Assembly: GCA_900116395.1 (NCBI GenBank)
Contig: FPAN01000002.1
Span: 62,001-126,000 of the forward strand
Reading direction: 5' to 3'
Source of the DNA: Lachnospiraceae bacterium XBD2001
Lineage (GTDB): Bacteria > Bacillota > Clostridia > Lachnospirales > Lachnospiraceae
DNA length: 64,000 nucleotides
Numbering within the stretch: the stretch's first letter is position 1; the number at the start of each line of letters is the position of its first letter. Under the pieces are notes generated by a model. The model saw only the letters and a program-made list of their open reading frames with translations. It was not told where the DNA came from and searched no databases. Position numbers and translations under genes: made by a program. Shown here piece by piece: positions 51,098-58,725 of the stretch.

Positions 51098-52453
51098 ATG
51101 AATGCGGATTATTTATTTGCCACACTGGAATTGTGGGGTGGAATCTTCTGCGTTGTGGGTGCGATTTTTCGCTTCATGATGCGCAAAGTATATCGGGTTG
51201 CGACGTTTGAGATGGTTAGCATGCTATTGCTGAGCGCTCTGATGATGGTGTCAGACTTATGCTCGTTCTTCTTCCGGGGACAGATGAGTACGCTGGCACT
51301 GTTTCTTGTGCCAATCGGGAACCTGCTCATGTTCTTTTTGCCATATCTGGACTTGATGTTCTATGGTTCCTATCTATGGAAACATTCCACAAAAGATTAT
51401 AACAATCGCATGATTATCAATGTGCTCTTTGGCATTTGTGCTTGTGCCATGGTACTGACCATTGTGTCGATTTTTAATAATATGTATTTCTATGTGGACG
51501 CTTGGAATTATTATCATCGCGGACCTTACTTTTGGGTGTCCCAGATGATTGGTGTGGCGGCATTCGTGGCTGTTTTTATCATGATTATGTACAACCGGAA
51601 ACACTTGGGACCGGTGAAATTCCTTGCATTTACTACCTATATTATTTTCCCGTTTATCATGCATATTACCCAGGCACTGGTGTTCACGTTGATTTCCCGA
51701 TTGAACGTGGGCATTGAGATTTCCGTGCTTTTGATTCTTATGATTATGATGTTGGAACAGAATCGCACCATGGATCGCCAGCAGAATGAGATTTCCGAGC
51801 AAAAAGAGGAGCTCTTGCGAAGGGAACGGGCCATCAACGAGATGCAGATTCGCCTGGTTATTTCCCAGATTCAGCCCCATTTCCTATATAATGCGCTGAA
51901 TGCAATTTACTATCTGTGCGAGAAGGATAGTGCCAAGGCACAGGAGGCCATCAATAATTTCTCCGATTATCTGCGAGGCAATATGGATGCCCTGTCGGGA
52001 GATTCCATGATTCCGGTGGGGAAGGAATTGCAGCATATTCGAAGTTACCTGGCGCTGGAAAAAATGCGTTTTGACGATGACTTATATATTGAATACGATA
52101 TCGGCGCGAAGGATTTTATGGTGCCGGCATTGTCCTTGCAACCCATTGTTGAGAATGCGGTGAAGCATGGATTAGGGAAGCAAATCGGAGGTGGAACCTT
52201 AAAGATTTTTACCTACGATCGTGGAAATCATTACGAGATTATTATTATGGATAACGGTGTGGGATTTGACCCAATGCATCCGAAGCACGCGGATGGCCGA
52301 AGTCATGTAGGCGTGGAAAATGTGCGGAAGCGTTTGGAAACATTGTGTGACGGGCAGCTGGAGATGGAATCGGCACCGGGTATTGGAACAAGGGCAATTG
52401 TCTCCATTCCGAAGAATGAACGAACAGCCATGCGGGAGGGGACATGGAATTAA
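51098..52453 (+). CDS. LytS-type sensor histidine kinase (first of two)
   Basis: A 451-residue membrane kinase with seven or so predicted membrane helices in the first 225 residues, then a coiled-coil linker, and the His_kinase domain with the phospho-accepting H261 in ISQIQPHFLYNALNAI, then a HATPase_c domain with QPIVENAVKHGLGK (N box) and DNGVGFDP (G1). The sensor part has no large extracellular domain, so the signal is probably membrane-borne or a small molecule bound within the membrane. Its end overlaps the second kinase by 10 bp. Confidence 0.9.
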   Translation: MNADYLFATLELWGGIFCVVGAIFRFMMRKVYRVATFEMVSMLLLSALMMVSDLCSFFFRGQMSTLALFLVPIGNLLMFFLPYLDLMFYGSYLWKHSTKDYNNRMIINVLFGICACAMVLTIVSIFNNMYFYVDAWNYYHRGPYFWVSQMIGVAAFVAVFIMIMYNRKHLGPVKFLAFTTYIIFPFIMHITQALVFTLISRLNVGIEISVLLILMIMMLEQNRTMDRQQNEISEQKEELLRRERAINEMQIRLVISQIQPHFLYNALNAIYYLCEKDSAKAQEAINNFSDYLRGNMDALSGDSMIPVGKELQHIRSYLALEKMRFDDDLYIEYDIGAKDFMVPALSLQPIVENAVKHGLGKQIGGGTLKIFTYDRGNHYEIIIMDNGVGFDPMHPKHADGRSHVGVENVRKRLETLCDGQLEMESAPGIGTRAIVSIPKNERTAMREGTWN

Positions 52454-53757
52454 TTAATGTATATTTGGAAGTGTTTGCGTCCATTGTCGTTTTCTTTTTG
52501 ATGAATGGGTGCATTCAGTTCAAGCAAATCTTCAACTATGCATCCAGCCTGTTTATACGTATGCAGGTATGGAATATTACGATGCTCTTATGTGACGCGT
52601 TAACATGGGGGATGATTTATCGTGCCCATCAGGGCCATTCGATTTCGATGGTTGTTTTGGAGATTGCGGAGTGTGGCATCTATATTTCTTATTATATGAT
52701 GATGCGCACCTTCATTTGTTACCTGATTAGTATGATGAAATCCAGAGTGGCGGTGGGACGCTGGGTGCGTCGCATCACAGATGTGGTCTGCTTTTTTTCA
52801 ACACTGTTATGGTGTATATCCGCCTACAACGGAATTATTGTAAGTGTGACACCGGATGGACTCATCATTGGCAAGCTCTACTGGTTAGGACAGGTCGGCG
52901 GATATATTTGTGTGATTTTGATTTTATATATCATTATTGCTCATTGGAAAGCTTTGGGAAAAGACGCTTATATTTTGTTATCGTTCGTTGTATTTCCCCT
53001 GGCTGCATCCTTGCTGCGTTCGGTACTTCCGAAGATTTCTTTAATGGATCTGGCTATGACGCTATCCACGGTGTTGATTTATAACTTCGTGCATGTGGGG
53101 GCAGCCCGTGTGGCGAAGCAACATGAGGTGGATTTGGGTGAGACCCAGATGAAGTTGATGACCTCTCAGATTCAGCCTCATTTTATTTTTAATTCCTTAA
53201 ATACAATTTACTATCTGGTGGAGAAGGACCCGGCCTTGGCGCAGACAGCGATTAGCACCTTCTCGGATTATCTGCGGGTGAACATCGAGAGTCTGAAGTC
53301 TACGGACCTTATTCCATTCTCGAAGGAATTGGAGCATGTACAAAGCTATTTGTCTTTGGAAAAAATGCGCTTCGACGATGAAATAGAGATTCATTATGAT
53401 ATTATGACGGATTGTTTCTTAGTACCGTCGCTGTCCCTACAACCCATGGTAGAGAATGCAGTCAAGCACGGCCTGGGCAAGAAGGCCGGCGGAGGTATAG
53501 TAACCATTCGAAGCTATGAAGATGACGAATGCATATACATTGAGGTAGAAGATAACGGCGTTGGATTTGATATGAGTCGAATCAAAGAAGCCTCCGGTAT
53601 GGACCACGCCGGTGTTGGCATCGAGAATGTCCGACGGCGTCTGAAGTCCTCCTGTGACGGAAGAGTGGAGATTGAGAGCATAGAAGGCGAAGGAACCAAG
53701 GTGCGTCTTATTCTTCCGAAGGAGAATACGGTACAGAACATTCTGCTGGAATCATAG
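52444..53757 (+). CDS. LytS-type sensor histidine kinase (second of two)
   Basis: A 437-residue paralogue of the preceding gene, starting 10 bp before that gene ends. It has about six or seven predicted membrane segments in residues 1-220, the acceptor H246 in TSQIQPHFIFNSLNTI, the N box QPMVENAVKHGLGKK, and the G1 box DNGVGFDM. Both kinases keep catalytic residues, so neither is an obvious pseudokinase. Tandem arrangement with a single response regulator suggests a heteromeric or dual-input sensor. Confidence 0.9.
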   Translation: MELINVYLEVFASIVVFFLMNGCIQFKQIFNYASSLFIRMQVWNITMLLCDALTWGMIYRAHQGHSISMVVLEIAECGIYISYYMMMRTFICYLISMMKSRVAVGRWVRRITDVVCFFSTLLWCISAYNGIIVSVTPDGLIIGKLYWLGQVGGYICVILILYIIIAHWKALGKDAYILLSFVVFPLAASLLRSVLPKISLMDLAMTLSTVLIYNFVHVGAARVAKQHEVDLGETQMKLMTSQIQPHFIFNSLNTIYYLVEKDPALAQTAISTFSDYLRVNIESLKSTDLIPFSKELEHVQSYLSLEKMRFDDEIEIHYDIMTDCFLVPSLSLQPMVENAVKHGLGKKAGGGIVTIRSYEDDECIYIEVEDNGVGFDMSRIKEASGMDHAGVGIENVRRRLKSSCDGRVEIESIEGEGTKVRLILPKENTVQNILLES

Positions 53758-53850
53758 CAGAGACCTCGTTGATTTTTGCGGGCAGGTTCGCTATACTTGA
53801 ATGCGTTGGGTGATGCCCAATACAATGAATGTAGTAAGGGAGTGGCAGAT

Positions 53851-54126
53851 ATGAGCCAGGAGAAAGTAGATTTAAAAAAAGAACAGAAAAAGAACCGTAA
53901 GAAGTTAAATCGCAAAGCGAAGATTCAGCGTATCACAGCAACTGTATGCAGCGTTGTGGTATTGTTGGCTGCTTGTGGATGGATTGGATTTTCCGCATAT
54001 AAGACTTATGAACAGACCAAGGCAGAGGCTGAATCTGCAGAGGCACCTACCTATACACCGGTAGATTTGTCCGCGATTTCTGATTATGTTTCTACTCTGA
54101 ATTCGGAAGAGAATGCTGAGGAATAA
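53851..54126 (+). CDS. small single-pass membrane protein
   Basis: 91 residues from the ATG at 53851, chosen because GGGAG lies 8-12 bases before it. Residues 1-26 are very Lys-rich and would be cytosolic; a membrane helix spans about 29-50 (TATVCSVVVLLAACGWIGF), and the rest is acidic and Ala/Ser/Glu-rich with a predicted extracellular tail. Such proteins are frequent in Lachnospiraceae, with no known role. It lies between the kinase pair and the tRNA promoter. Confidence 0.7.
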   Translation: MSQEKVDLKKEQKKNRKKLNRKAKIQRITATVCSVVVLLAACGWIGFSAYKTYEQTKAEAESAEAPTYTPVDLSAISDYVSTLNSEENAEE

Positions 54127-54143
54127 ATTTTTAAAATTTGTTG

Positions 54144-54172
54144 TTGACAAAGACGAGGGGTTCAGATAGAAT
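54144..54172 (+). promoter_or_regulatory. promoter of the tRNA-Gly gene
   Basis: Perfect -35 TTGACA (54144-54149) and -10 TAGAAT (54167-54172), spacer 17, 28 bp before the mature tRNA. Confidence 0.9.
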
Positions 54173-54200
54173 AACTCTTGTCGTTGAAACGGCAACAGAT

Positions 54201-54273
54201 GCGATAGTGGCGTAGTTGGTAACGCGCGACCTTGCCAAGGTCGAGACCGCGGGTTCGAGCCCCGTCTATCGCT
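54201..54273 (+). tRNA. tRNA-Gly (anticodon GCC)
   Basis: A complete 73-base cloverleaf: acceptor stem GCGATAG/CTATCGC, discriminator T, anticodon stem CGACC/GGTCG with loop TTGCCAA giving anticodon GCC (54234-54236), T-stem GCGGG/CCCGT with TTCGAGC loop. No CCA is encoded. It is transcribed from its own promoter and ends at a U-tailed terminator. Confidence 0.97.
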
Positions 54274-54280
54274 CTAAAAA

Positions 54281-54319
54281 AATAACGGGTACATCGTAAG
54301 ATGTATCCGTTATTTTTTT
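54281..54319 (+). terminator. terminator after tRNA-Gly
   Basis: AATAACGGGTACATC/GATGTATCCGTTATT stem (54281-54314) with loop GTAA and T7. Confidence 0.93.
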
Positions 54320-54330
54320 ATGTGCGTAAA

Positions 54331-54500
54331 GACGGTAGGCGAGAACCCGCTCGGGTGAAGAGCCCCTCGCTATGAGCACTTGATGGTGCGAAGCAGCATC
54401 TTACGTGCGATGCATGCGGAACACTTAGTGAAGCGAAGCTGAGCTTACGTGTTCCGTAGTCTATCGCTTTGGTAGGCGAGAACCCGCCAGCGGGTGATAG
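54331..54500. repeat. repeat-rich spacer element downstream of tRNA-Gly
   Basis: A 17-base direct repeat GGTAGGCGAGAACCCGC occurs at 54334-54350 and 54471-54487, each continuing into a self-complementary ACCCGC/GCGGGT-like hairpin. Between them are two related units sharing CACTT, GCGAAGC and CTTACGTG: 54377-54407 and 54421-54452, the second closing with CGGAACAC/GTGTTCCG. GTCTATCGCT, the end of the tRNA gene, recurs at 54459-54468. No gene is supported. The remaining sequence up to 54604 shows only a possible promoter. Confidence 0.6.
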
Positions 54501-54511
54501 ACGGTACAGAC

Positions 54512-54540
54512 TTGCAATCCCCATAGAATCGTGCTAATGT
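54512..54540 (+). promoter_or_regulatory. possible promoter of the ABC-F leader
   Basis: -35 TTGCAA (54512-54517) and -10 TAATGT (54535-54540), spacer 17. Confidence 0.4.
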
Positions 54541-54603
54541 TTGATTATTAAAAAGAAAGAGCACATTGTGCATAGGTGAGGAAATGACAATTCGATAATT
54601 TGA

Positions 54604-54751
54604 TTTAAGTGAACGCAACATGTGAACGGGAACTGCCGCAGTGGCAGTTACTTTGCGTATGCTTAAATGAGATTATCGCACATGCCTCGCCTATTTTTAT
54701 ATAGGTTTATTTGTGTGAGTCTATTTTGCATATGCAAAGTAGGCTTTTTTT
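54604..54751 (+). promoter_or_regulatory. transcription-attenuator leader of the ABC-F gene
   Basis: Two structures lie between the promoter and the gene. The first is a long two-tier hairpin (ACGCAA/TTGCGT with AACTGCC/GGCAGTT inside, 54604-54668). The second is a terminator, AGTCTATTTTGCA/TGCAAAGTAGGCT (54718-54745) with a T7 tail (to 54751), placed 10 bases before the AGGAGG of the gene. A short frame starting at 54667 or 54682 (MPRLFLYRFICVSLF...) could be a leader peptide. This arrangement is known from ribosome-targeting antibiotic resistance genes, where stalling on a leader allows read-through. Confidence 0.75.
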
Positions 54752-54772
54752 ATGCAAAAAAGGAGGACATCG

Positions 54773-56344
54773 ATGTTACAAATAAAGAATTTAACCATTA
54801 CCCATCGCAAGGATTTGCGGGTGATATTAGAGGATTTCAATATGACCTTAAATGATGGCGACAAGGCAGTCATCATCGGGGAAGAGGGCAACGGAAAATC
54901 TACGCTACTAAAGTGGTTGTATGATCCTGATATGGTGGAGGATTATACGGAATGCCGTGGTGAACGCATCCTGGGGCGAGAGCGCTTGGGGTATCTGCCC
55001 CAGGAGTTGCCGGCCAAGGAGCGAGAGAGAAGCATCTATGAGTACTTCTCGGAGGCCAATCTTTTCTTCGAACAAACACCCAAGGAATTGGCTGCGCTGG
55101 CGCGGAAGTTCTCGTTGCCAACAGACATCTATTATAGCGACCAAGCAATGGGAACTTTATCCGGAGGAGAGAAGGTAAAGCTTCAACTGATGCGCCTGCT
55201 CATGGATGAGCCTACGGCACTGCTACTGGACGAGCCATCCAACGATATCGATATTGAGACTTTGGAACTGCTGGAAAAGCTGATCAATGAGTGGAGGGAA
55301 ATCGTACTTTACATCTCCCATGATGAAACATTGATTGAGCGTACAGCGAACGTCATCATTCATTTGGAACAGATTCAGCGGAAGACAAAATCCCGCTATA
55401 CGGTGATGAAAACCAACTATACCGAGTATATCAAGCGCCGGGCTGATGCCTTTGCCCATCAGGCCCAGATGGCAGAGTCAGATCGAAGAGCCAAGAAGCA
55501 GCGGGATGAGAAGTATCGTCGCATCTTACAGAGTGTCAATCACGCCCAGGTCACCATCAATGGCGCGGGCAAGGATTTGGCGGATAAAATGCAGGCGGCT
55601 CATAATCTAAAGGATAAGATGCATACGGTAAAATCCATGGGACGCCGGTTTGAAAAACAGGATGAACAGATGACGGAGATGCCGGAACAGGAGGAAGCAA
55701 TCTTCTTTAAGCTGGGCAAAGAAGAATCCAAAATGCCGGCAGGCAAAACCGTGGTGGAGTATGCCTTGGAGGAACTTCTAGCTCCGGATCAATCGAAGAT
55801 TCTGGCAAAAGATATTTCGCTTTGTGTCCGTGGGCCGGAGCGCATTTGTATTATTGGAAAGAACGGTGTTGGAAAAACAACACTTTTAAAACAAATGGCA
55901 GAGGAGCTGCTACAACGGAAGGATATTCGGGTACAGTATATGCCGCAGAATTATGAGGATTTGTTGGATTTCAATCAAACTCCAGTGGAGTTTTTGGATG
56001 ATACCGGGGATAAGGAAGTCCGCACCCGCATCCGAACCTACCTTGGTTCCTTGAAGTATACGGCTGACGAAATGGATCATCCCATCGGAGAATTATCCGG
56101 TGGACAGAAGGCCAAGGTATTGCTTCTGAAGATGAGTTTGTCGGATGCCAATGTGCTGATTCTGGATGAGCCTACCAGAAATTTTTCACCCTTGTCCGGA
56201 CCGGTCATCCGTCAGATGATTTGCCAGTTTCCGGGTGCGGTCATCAGCATTTCTCATGACAGAAAGTACATCAAGGAGTGCTGCACCAAGGTCTATGAAC
56301 TGACTGCCAATGGACTTCGTTCAACCGCTGGTTCAATGTATTGA
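54773..56344 (+). CDS. ABC-F family ATPase, antibiotic-resistance (ribosome-protection) type likely
   Basis: 523 residues from the ATG at 54773, six bases after AGGAGG. Two ABC domains without membrane segments: Walker A GEEGNGKS (36-43), signature LSGGE (129-133), Walker B LLLDEPSND (150-158); and Walker A GKNGVGKT (362-369), LSGGQ (441-445), Walker B LILDEPTRN (462-470). The interdomain linker (about 200-330) is long and Arg/Lys-rich, the feature that enters the ribosome in ABC-F proteins. DEPTRNFSPLS in the second domain differs from EPTNHLD of housekeeping EttA/Uup-type members and resembles Vga/VmlR-like resistance factors. With the attenuator leader, ribosome protection against a pleuromutilin/lincosamide/streptogramin-type drug is likely, but not proven. 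Confidence 0.85.
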   Translation: MLQIKNLTITHRKDLRVILEDFNMTLNDGDKAVIIGEEGNGKSTLLKWLYDPDMVEDYTECRGERILGRERLGYLPQELPAKERERSIYEYFSEANLFFEQTPKELAALARKFSLPTDIYYSDQAMGTLSGGEKVKLQLMRLLMDEPTALLLDEPSNDIDIETLELLEKLINEWREIVLYISHDETLIERTANVIIHLEQIQRKTKSRYTVMKTNYTEYIKRRADAFAHQAQMAESDRRAKKQRDEKYRRILQSVNHAQVTINGAGKDLADKMQAAHNLKDKMHTVKSMGRRFEKQDEQMTEMPEQEEAIFFKLGKEESKMPAGKTVVEYALEELLAPDQSKILAKDISLCVRGPERICIIGKNGVGKTTLLKQMAEELLQRKDIRVQYMPQNYEDLLDFNQTPVEFLDDTGDKEVRTRIRTYLGSLKYTADEMDHPIGELSGGQKAKVLLLKMSLSDANVLILDEPTRNFSPLSGPVIRQMICQFPGAVISISHDRKYIKECCTKVYELTANGLRSTAGSMY

Positions 56345-56401
56345 TGCCGGATAGAGGAAGAATTATAATGACCATTGAGTATAAATAAGGGAGTGAAAAT
56401 A

Positions 56402-57097
56402 ATGGATTCTTTTGCTATGTTTTTCGGAGGTATTCTGCTAATAATCACGTTGATTTTTGCCTATGTGGTATGGCAGATCTTTGGTGGTGCGAATCACACC
56501 ATAAATGATGATATCGCAAGAGCAGATGAGGAAAATGTGGAAGATGCTAGGGAAACTCGTCGGATGATGCAAATCCTACTTCCCATTGTGATTGCCATGT
56601 TTGTACTGGCGATTCTTATGCTGACCGGATACTATAGATACTTCAATATGGTGGGTGTCGGTGTTACAGCCGGAGGTGTATTGTTTACCTACATTAGTAT
56701 CATCATTCGAACATCCGCATCGAGAAAGAATGTACGATGCACGTCCCGCTGCACAGGCCGAGTTACAGACCATGTAGAACAGGAAGACAGTGAAGGACAT
56801 ATTTCTTACCATCCGGTGTGCTCTTATACGGTGAATGGAAACGAGTACGAGTTCACCAGTAATTATGGCGGAGGGGAACGTGCAATTCCTCCAATTGGAG
56901 AATCAATCGAAATCTTCTATGATCCGGTAATGCCGAAGGTAGCGTACAGCTCCTTTGATCGTAAGACTGGCACGACGCTGGTAAGATGGTTCCTGGCATT
57001 TGGAATACCAATGACTCTGATCGGTCTTGGAATCCTGCTTCGGAATAGCCATTTGTTTATGATGATCCGCGCATGGATTTACGTACACATGATGTAA
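56402..57097 (+). CDS. DUF3592 membrane protein
   Basis: 231 residues from the ATG at 56402 (AAGGGAG 7 bases upstream). Two hydrophobic helices near the N-terminus (5-24) and at 57-100, an external beta-rich domain with GHISYHPVCSYTVNGNEYEFTS and IEIFYDPVMPKVAYS (the DUF3592 pattern), and a C-terminal helix pair. Function unknown. It follows the ABC-F gene by 57 bp and may be cotranscribed. A bidirectional terminator separates it from the convergent gene. Confidence 0.8.
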   Translation: MDSFAMFFGGILLIITLIFAYVVWQIFGGANHTINDDIARADEENVEDARETRRMMQILLPIVIAMFVLAILMLTGYYRYFNMVGVGVTAGGVLFTYISIIIRTSASRKNVRCTSRCTGRVTDHVEQEDSEGHISYHPVCSYTVNGNEYEFTSNYGGGERAIPPIGESIEIFYDPVMPKVAYSSFDRKTGTTLVRWFLAFGIPMTLIGLGILLRNSHLFMMIRAWIYVHMM

Positions 57098-57098
57098 A

Positions 57099-57132
57099 AA
57101 AAGGTCGCCTCTTTGTGTGGAGGTGACCTTTT
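57099..57132. terminator. bidirectional terminator
   Basis: AAAAGGTCGCCTC/GAGGTGACCTTTT (57099-57132) with loop TTTGTGTG; A and T runs on both sides serve the DUF3592 gene on + and the oxidase-like gene on -. Confidence 0.9.
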
Positions 57133-57137
57133 CATAA

Positions 57138-57539
57138 TTAGAATGTAACAGTTTCCGGAGCGTCAGTGAAGGAACAGAAGGTTGCAGTGGCATCTTCGAA
57201 ATAGAAGACTGCAGTGTTCTCATCCTCTGCACTGTACATATTCTGAAGGGATGGATACGCATCCAACATGGACTTCTTTGCTTCGAAGCGGTCATCTAAG
57301 ACCAGCTTGCCACTGAGGCGGATCCACTTGCCGGCAGCCATACCGGAAATCTCAACCTTTGGATTGGCAAGAATCTGCTTGGCAACGTCCTTGGACTTGC
57401 CGGTCTGAATGTACAACTTGTTCTCAAAAATATGAGCCGTTCCGAATGGACGAACTCTTGGCTGATCGCCATCAACAGTTGCCAAGTAATAGGTATTGGC
57501 ATCCTTTAAAAACTGACATACACGCTCTATGTTTTCCAT
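57138..57539 (-). CDS. pyridoxamine 5'-phosphate oxidase-like flavoprotein
   Basis: 133 residues from the ATG at 57539, after ATGAGGAGG; the longer frame contains that SD. The split-barrel FMN-binding fold is recognised from YYLATVDGDQPRVRPFGTAHIFENKLYIQTGKSKDVAKQI and GKWIRLSGKL. Proteins of this size are usually general FMN- or F420/heme-binding nitroreductase-like reductases, not true PdxH. It lies next to the flavin-based electron transfer locus, which may or may not be meaningful. Confidence 0.85.
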   Translation of the reverse strand: MENIERVCQFLKDANTYYLATVDGDQPRVRPFGTAHIFENKLYIQTGKSKDVAKQILANPKVEISGMAAGKWIRLSGKLVLDDRFEAKKSMLDAYPSLQNMYSAEDENTAVFYFEDATATFCSFTDAPETVTF

Positions 57540-57613
57540 AAAAAACCTCCTCATAAGATGTGTTTGATACTACCATGTGTATCATAACGCATCTTTTTTA
57601 AATTGTACACAAC

Positions 57614-58528
57614 TTAATTAAAAAACAGGTTCCCGCAAAAAGCAGCAATCAAAATGGACAGCAGATAAGCGGTATTCATAATCACAAAATTACGGATGGA
57701 GCAGATGAAGGTTTTTTCCTTGATCTGCTCCTTTTTGAATATAGATACATTCTTCCAAACCAAAGGGAAGGAAAGAAGAAATGTCAGAGCAAAGGGATTC
57801 AAAATCCCAAATACCACCATCAGAATCACTGCGATGTAGCAGCTGTAATACAGCCATCCGAAGAACTTTACTGCAGTAGGCTGCCCGATGTAATGCACCA
57901 GGGTGAGACGATGCACGGCTTCGTCCTTTTTCAAATCGCAGGTGTTGTTGGCCAGCATGATGTTGGCGGTGGTAAACGTGGTTACCAGTGAGAACAACAG
58001 GAAGCTAAGAAGCGGTACCACCTGTAAGGAGAGGGTTATGCTCTTCAGTGACAGTGACAGGGTTAGATAGTAGCTCGGGTTATTGATGTAGAGCATCAAA
58101 AACGGAATGAACATACCGTAAGCGATTCCAGAGAACAATTCGCCCAGTGGAATGCGGGAAATGGGAATCGGTCCGAAGGTGTAGAAGATGCCCAGCAAAA
58201 AACAAAATGCACCAAGAAGCAGAACCACAATGCCGGTGCGATACGCCAGATACAGTCCCAGGACAGTGCTTAAAGAAAGCATGGTAATAATGGAAGCAAA
58301 CGCAACCTTCCTTGGAATTGGAAGCATCTCCGGATAATCCTTGCTGTCAATGTAGTTATTGATACCGGTGGTGGTCAGATCGAATACGAACATGGCAACG
58401 AAAAAAATCACCATCAGAGGAACGTTGATGGGTTGCTTCTGATAAATCATAAAAACCAGCGTGTTGGCAAACGCGAATAGGCTGGTAATTTTCGTTTGAA
58501 TTTCCACAAATTTTAAAAATCTCTTCAT
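57614..58528 (-). CDS. dmkA: UbiA-family prenyltransferase, MenA/DmkA-like
   Basis: 304 residues from the ATG at 58528, preceded by AAAGGAAAC. About eight membrane helices. The Asp-rich motifs are NNYIDSKD (57-64) and NNTCDLKKD (194-202), giving a DHNA-type polyprenyl transferase. Known role in flavin-based extracellular electron transfer: making the demethylmenaquinone-like carrier used by Ndh2. A menaquinone function in a normal respiratory chain is the alternative, but no other men gene is here. It is divergent from ndh2 and shares its regulatory region. Confidence 0.85.
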   Translation of the reverse strand: MKRFLKFVEIQTKITSLFAFANTLVFMIYQKQPINVPLMVIFFVAMFVFDLTTTGINNYIDSKDYPEMLPIPRKVAFASIITMLSLSTVLGLYLAYRTGIVVLLLGAFCFLLGIFYTFGPIPISRIPLGELFSGIAYGMFIPFLMLYINNPSYYLTLSLSLKSITLSLQVVPLLSFLLFSLVTTFTTANIMLANNTCDLKKDEAVHRLTLVHYIGQPTAVKFFGWLYYSCYIAVILMVVFGILNPFALTFLLSFPLVWKNVSIFKKEQIKEKTFICSIRNFVIMNTAYLLSILIAAFCGNLFFN

Positions 58529-58572
58529 CGTTGTTTCCTTTTTACACATTATTTATCGGCTTTGGTTGTTGA

Positions 58573-58601
58573 ATGATAGCACAAAATATAATTTTTGACA
58601 A
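58573..58601 (-). promoter_or_regulatory. promoter of the prenyltransferase gene
   Basis: On the - strand -35 TTGTCA (58601-58596) and -10 TATCAT (58578-58573), spacer 17. On the + strand TTGACA (58595-58600) overlaps the same spot. Confidence 0.7.
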
Positions 58602-58618
58602 ATAAATGATAAAAGATG

Positions 58619-58647
58619 TTGTTGTGTACAATCATTTATGGTACAAT
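58619..58647 (+). promoter_or_regulatory. promoter of the ndh2 operon
   Basis: -35 TTGTTG (58619-58624) and -10 TACAAT (58642-58647), spacer 17. GTACAAT occurs twice (58626-58632 and 58641-58647), 15 bases apart. Confidence 0.65.
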
Positions 58648-58679
58648 GCAAAAGCGTCACATTTTGCGTTGCGCAAAAT
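58648..58679 (+). promoter_or_regulatory. palindrome in the ndh2 leader, possible operator
   Basis: ATTTTGCG (58661-58668) and CGCAAAAT (58672-58679) form a perfect inverted repeat with a 3-base centre just after the -10. GCAAAA (58648-58653) can pair alternatively with TTTTGC (58662-58667). It could be a repressor site or an RNA switch. Confidence 0.5.
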
Positions 58680-58725
58680 AGAGTGGCGCACAACCTATTA
58701 ATATTTGTTATAGAAAGGAACTATT

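Noticed and set aside
54264-54468. GTCTATCGCT at the tRNA-Gly 3' end repeated at 54459, as an integration attachment pair
   Set aside because: Only 10-11 bases match, the enclosed 195 bp has no integrase or cargo, and repeats of other kinds are dense here.
54334-54487. Two 17-base direct repeats as a CRISPR remnant
   Set aside because: Only two copies, 120-base spacing, hairpins inside, no cas gene in the window.
54667-54855. 62-codon open frame running from the ABC-F leader into the ABC-F gene
   Set aside because: It crosses the terminator, the SD and the start of a well-supported gene in another frame. Only its first part could be translated as a leader peptide.
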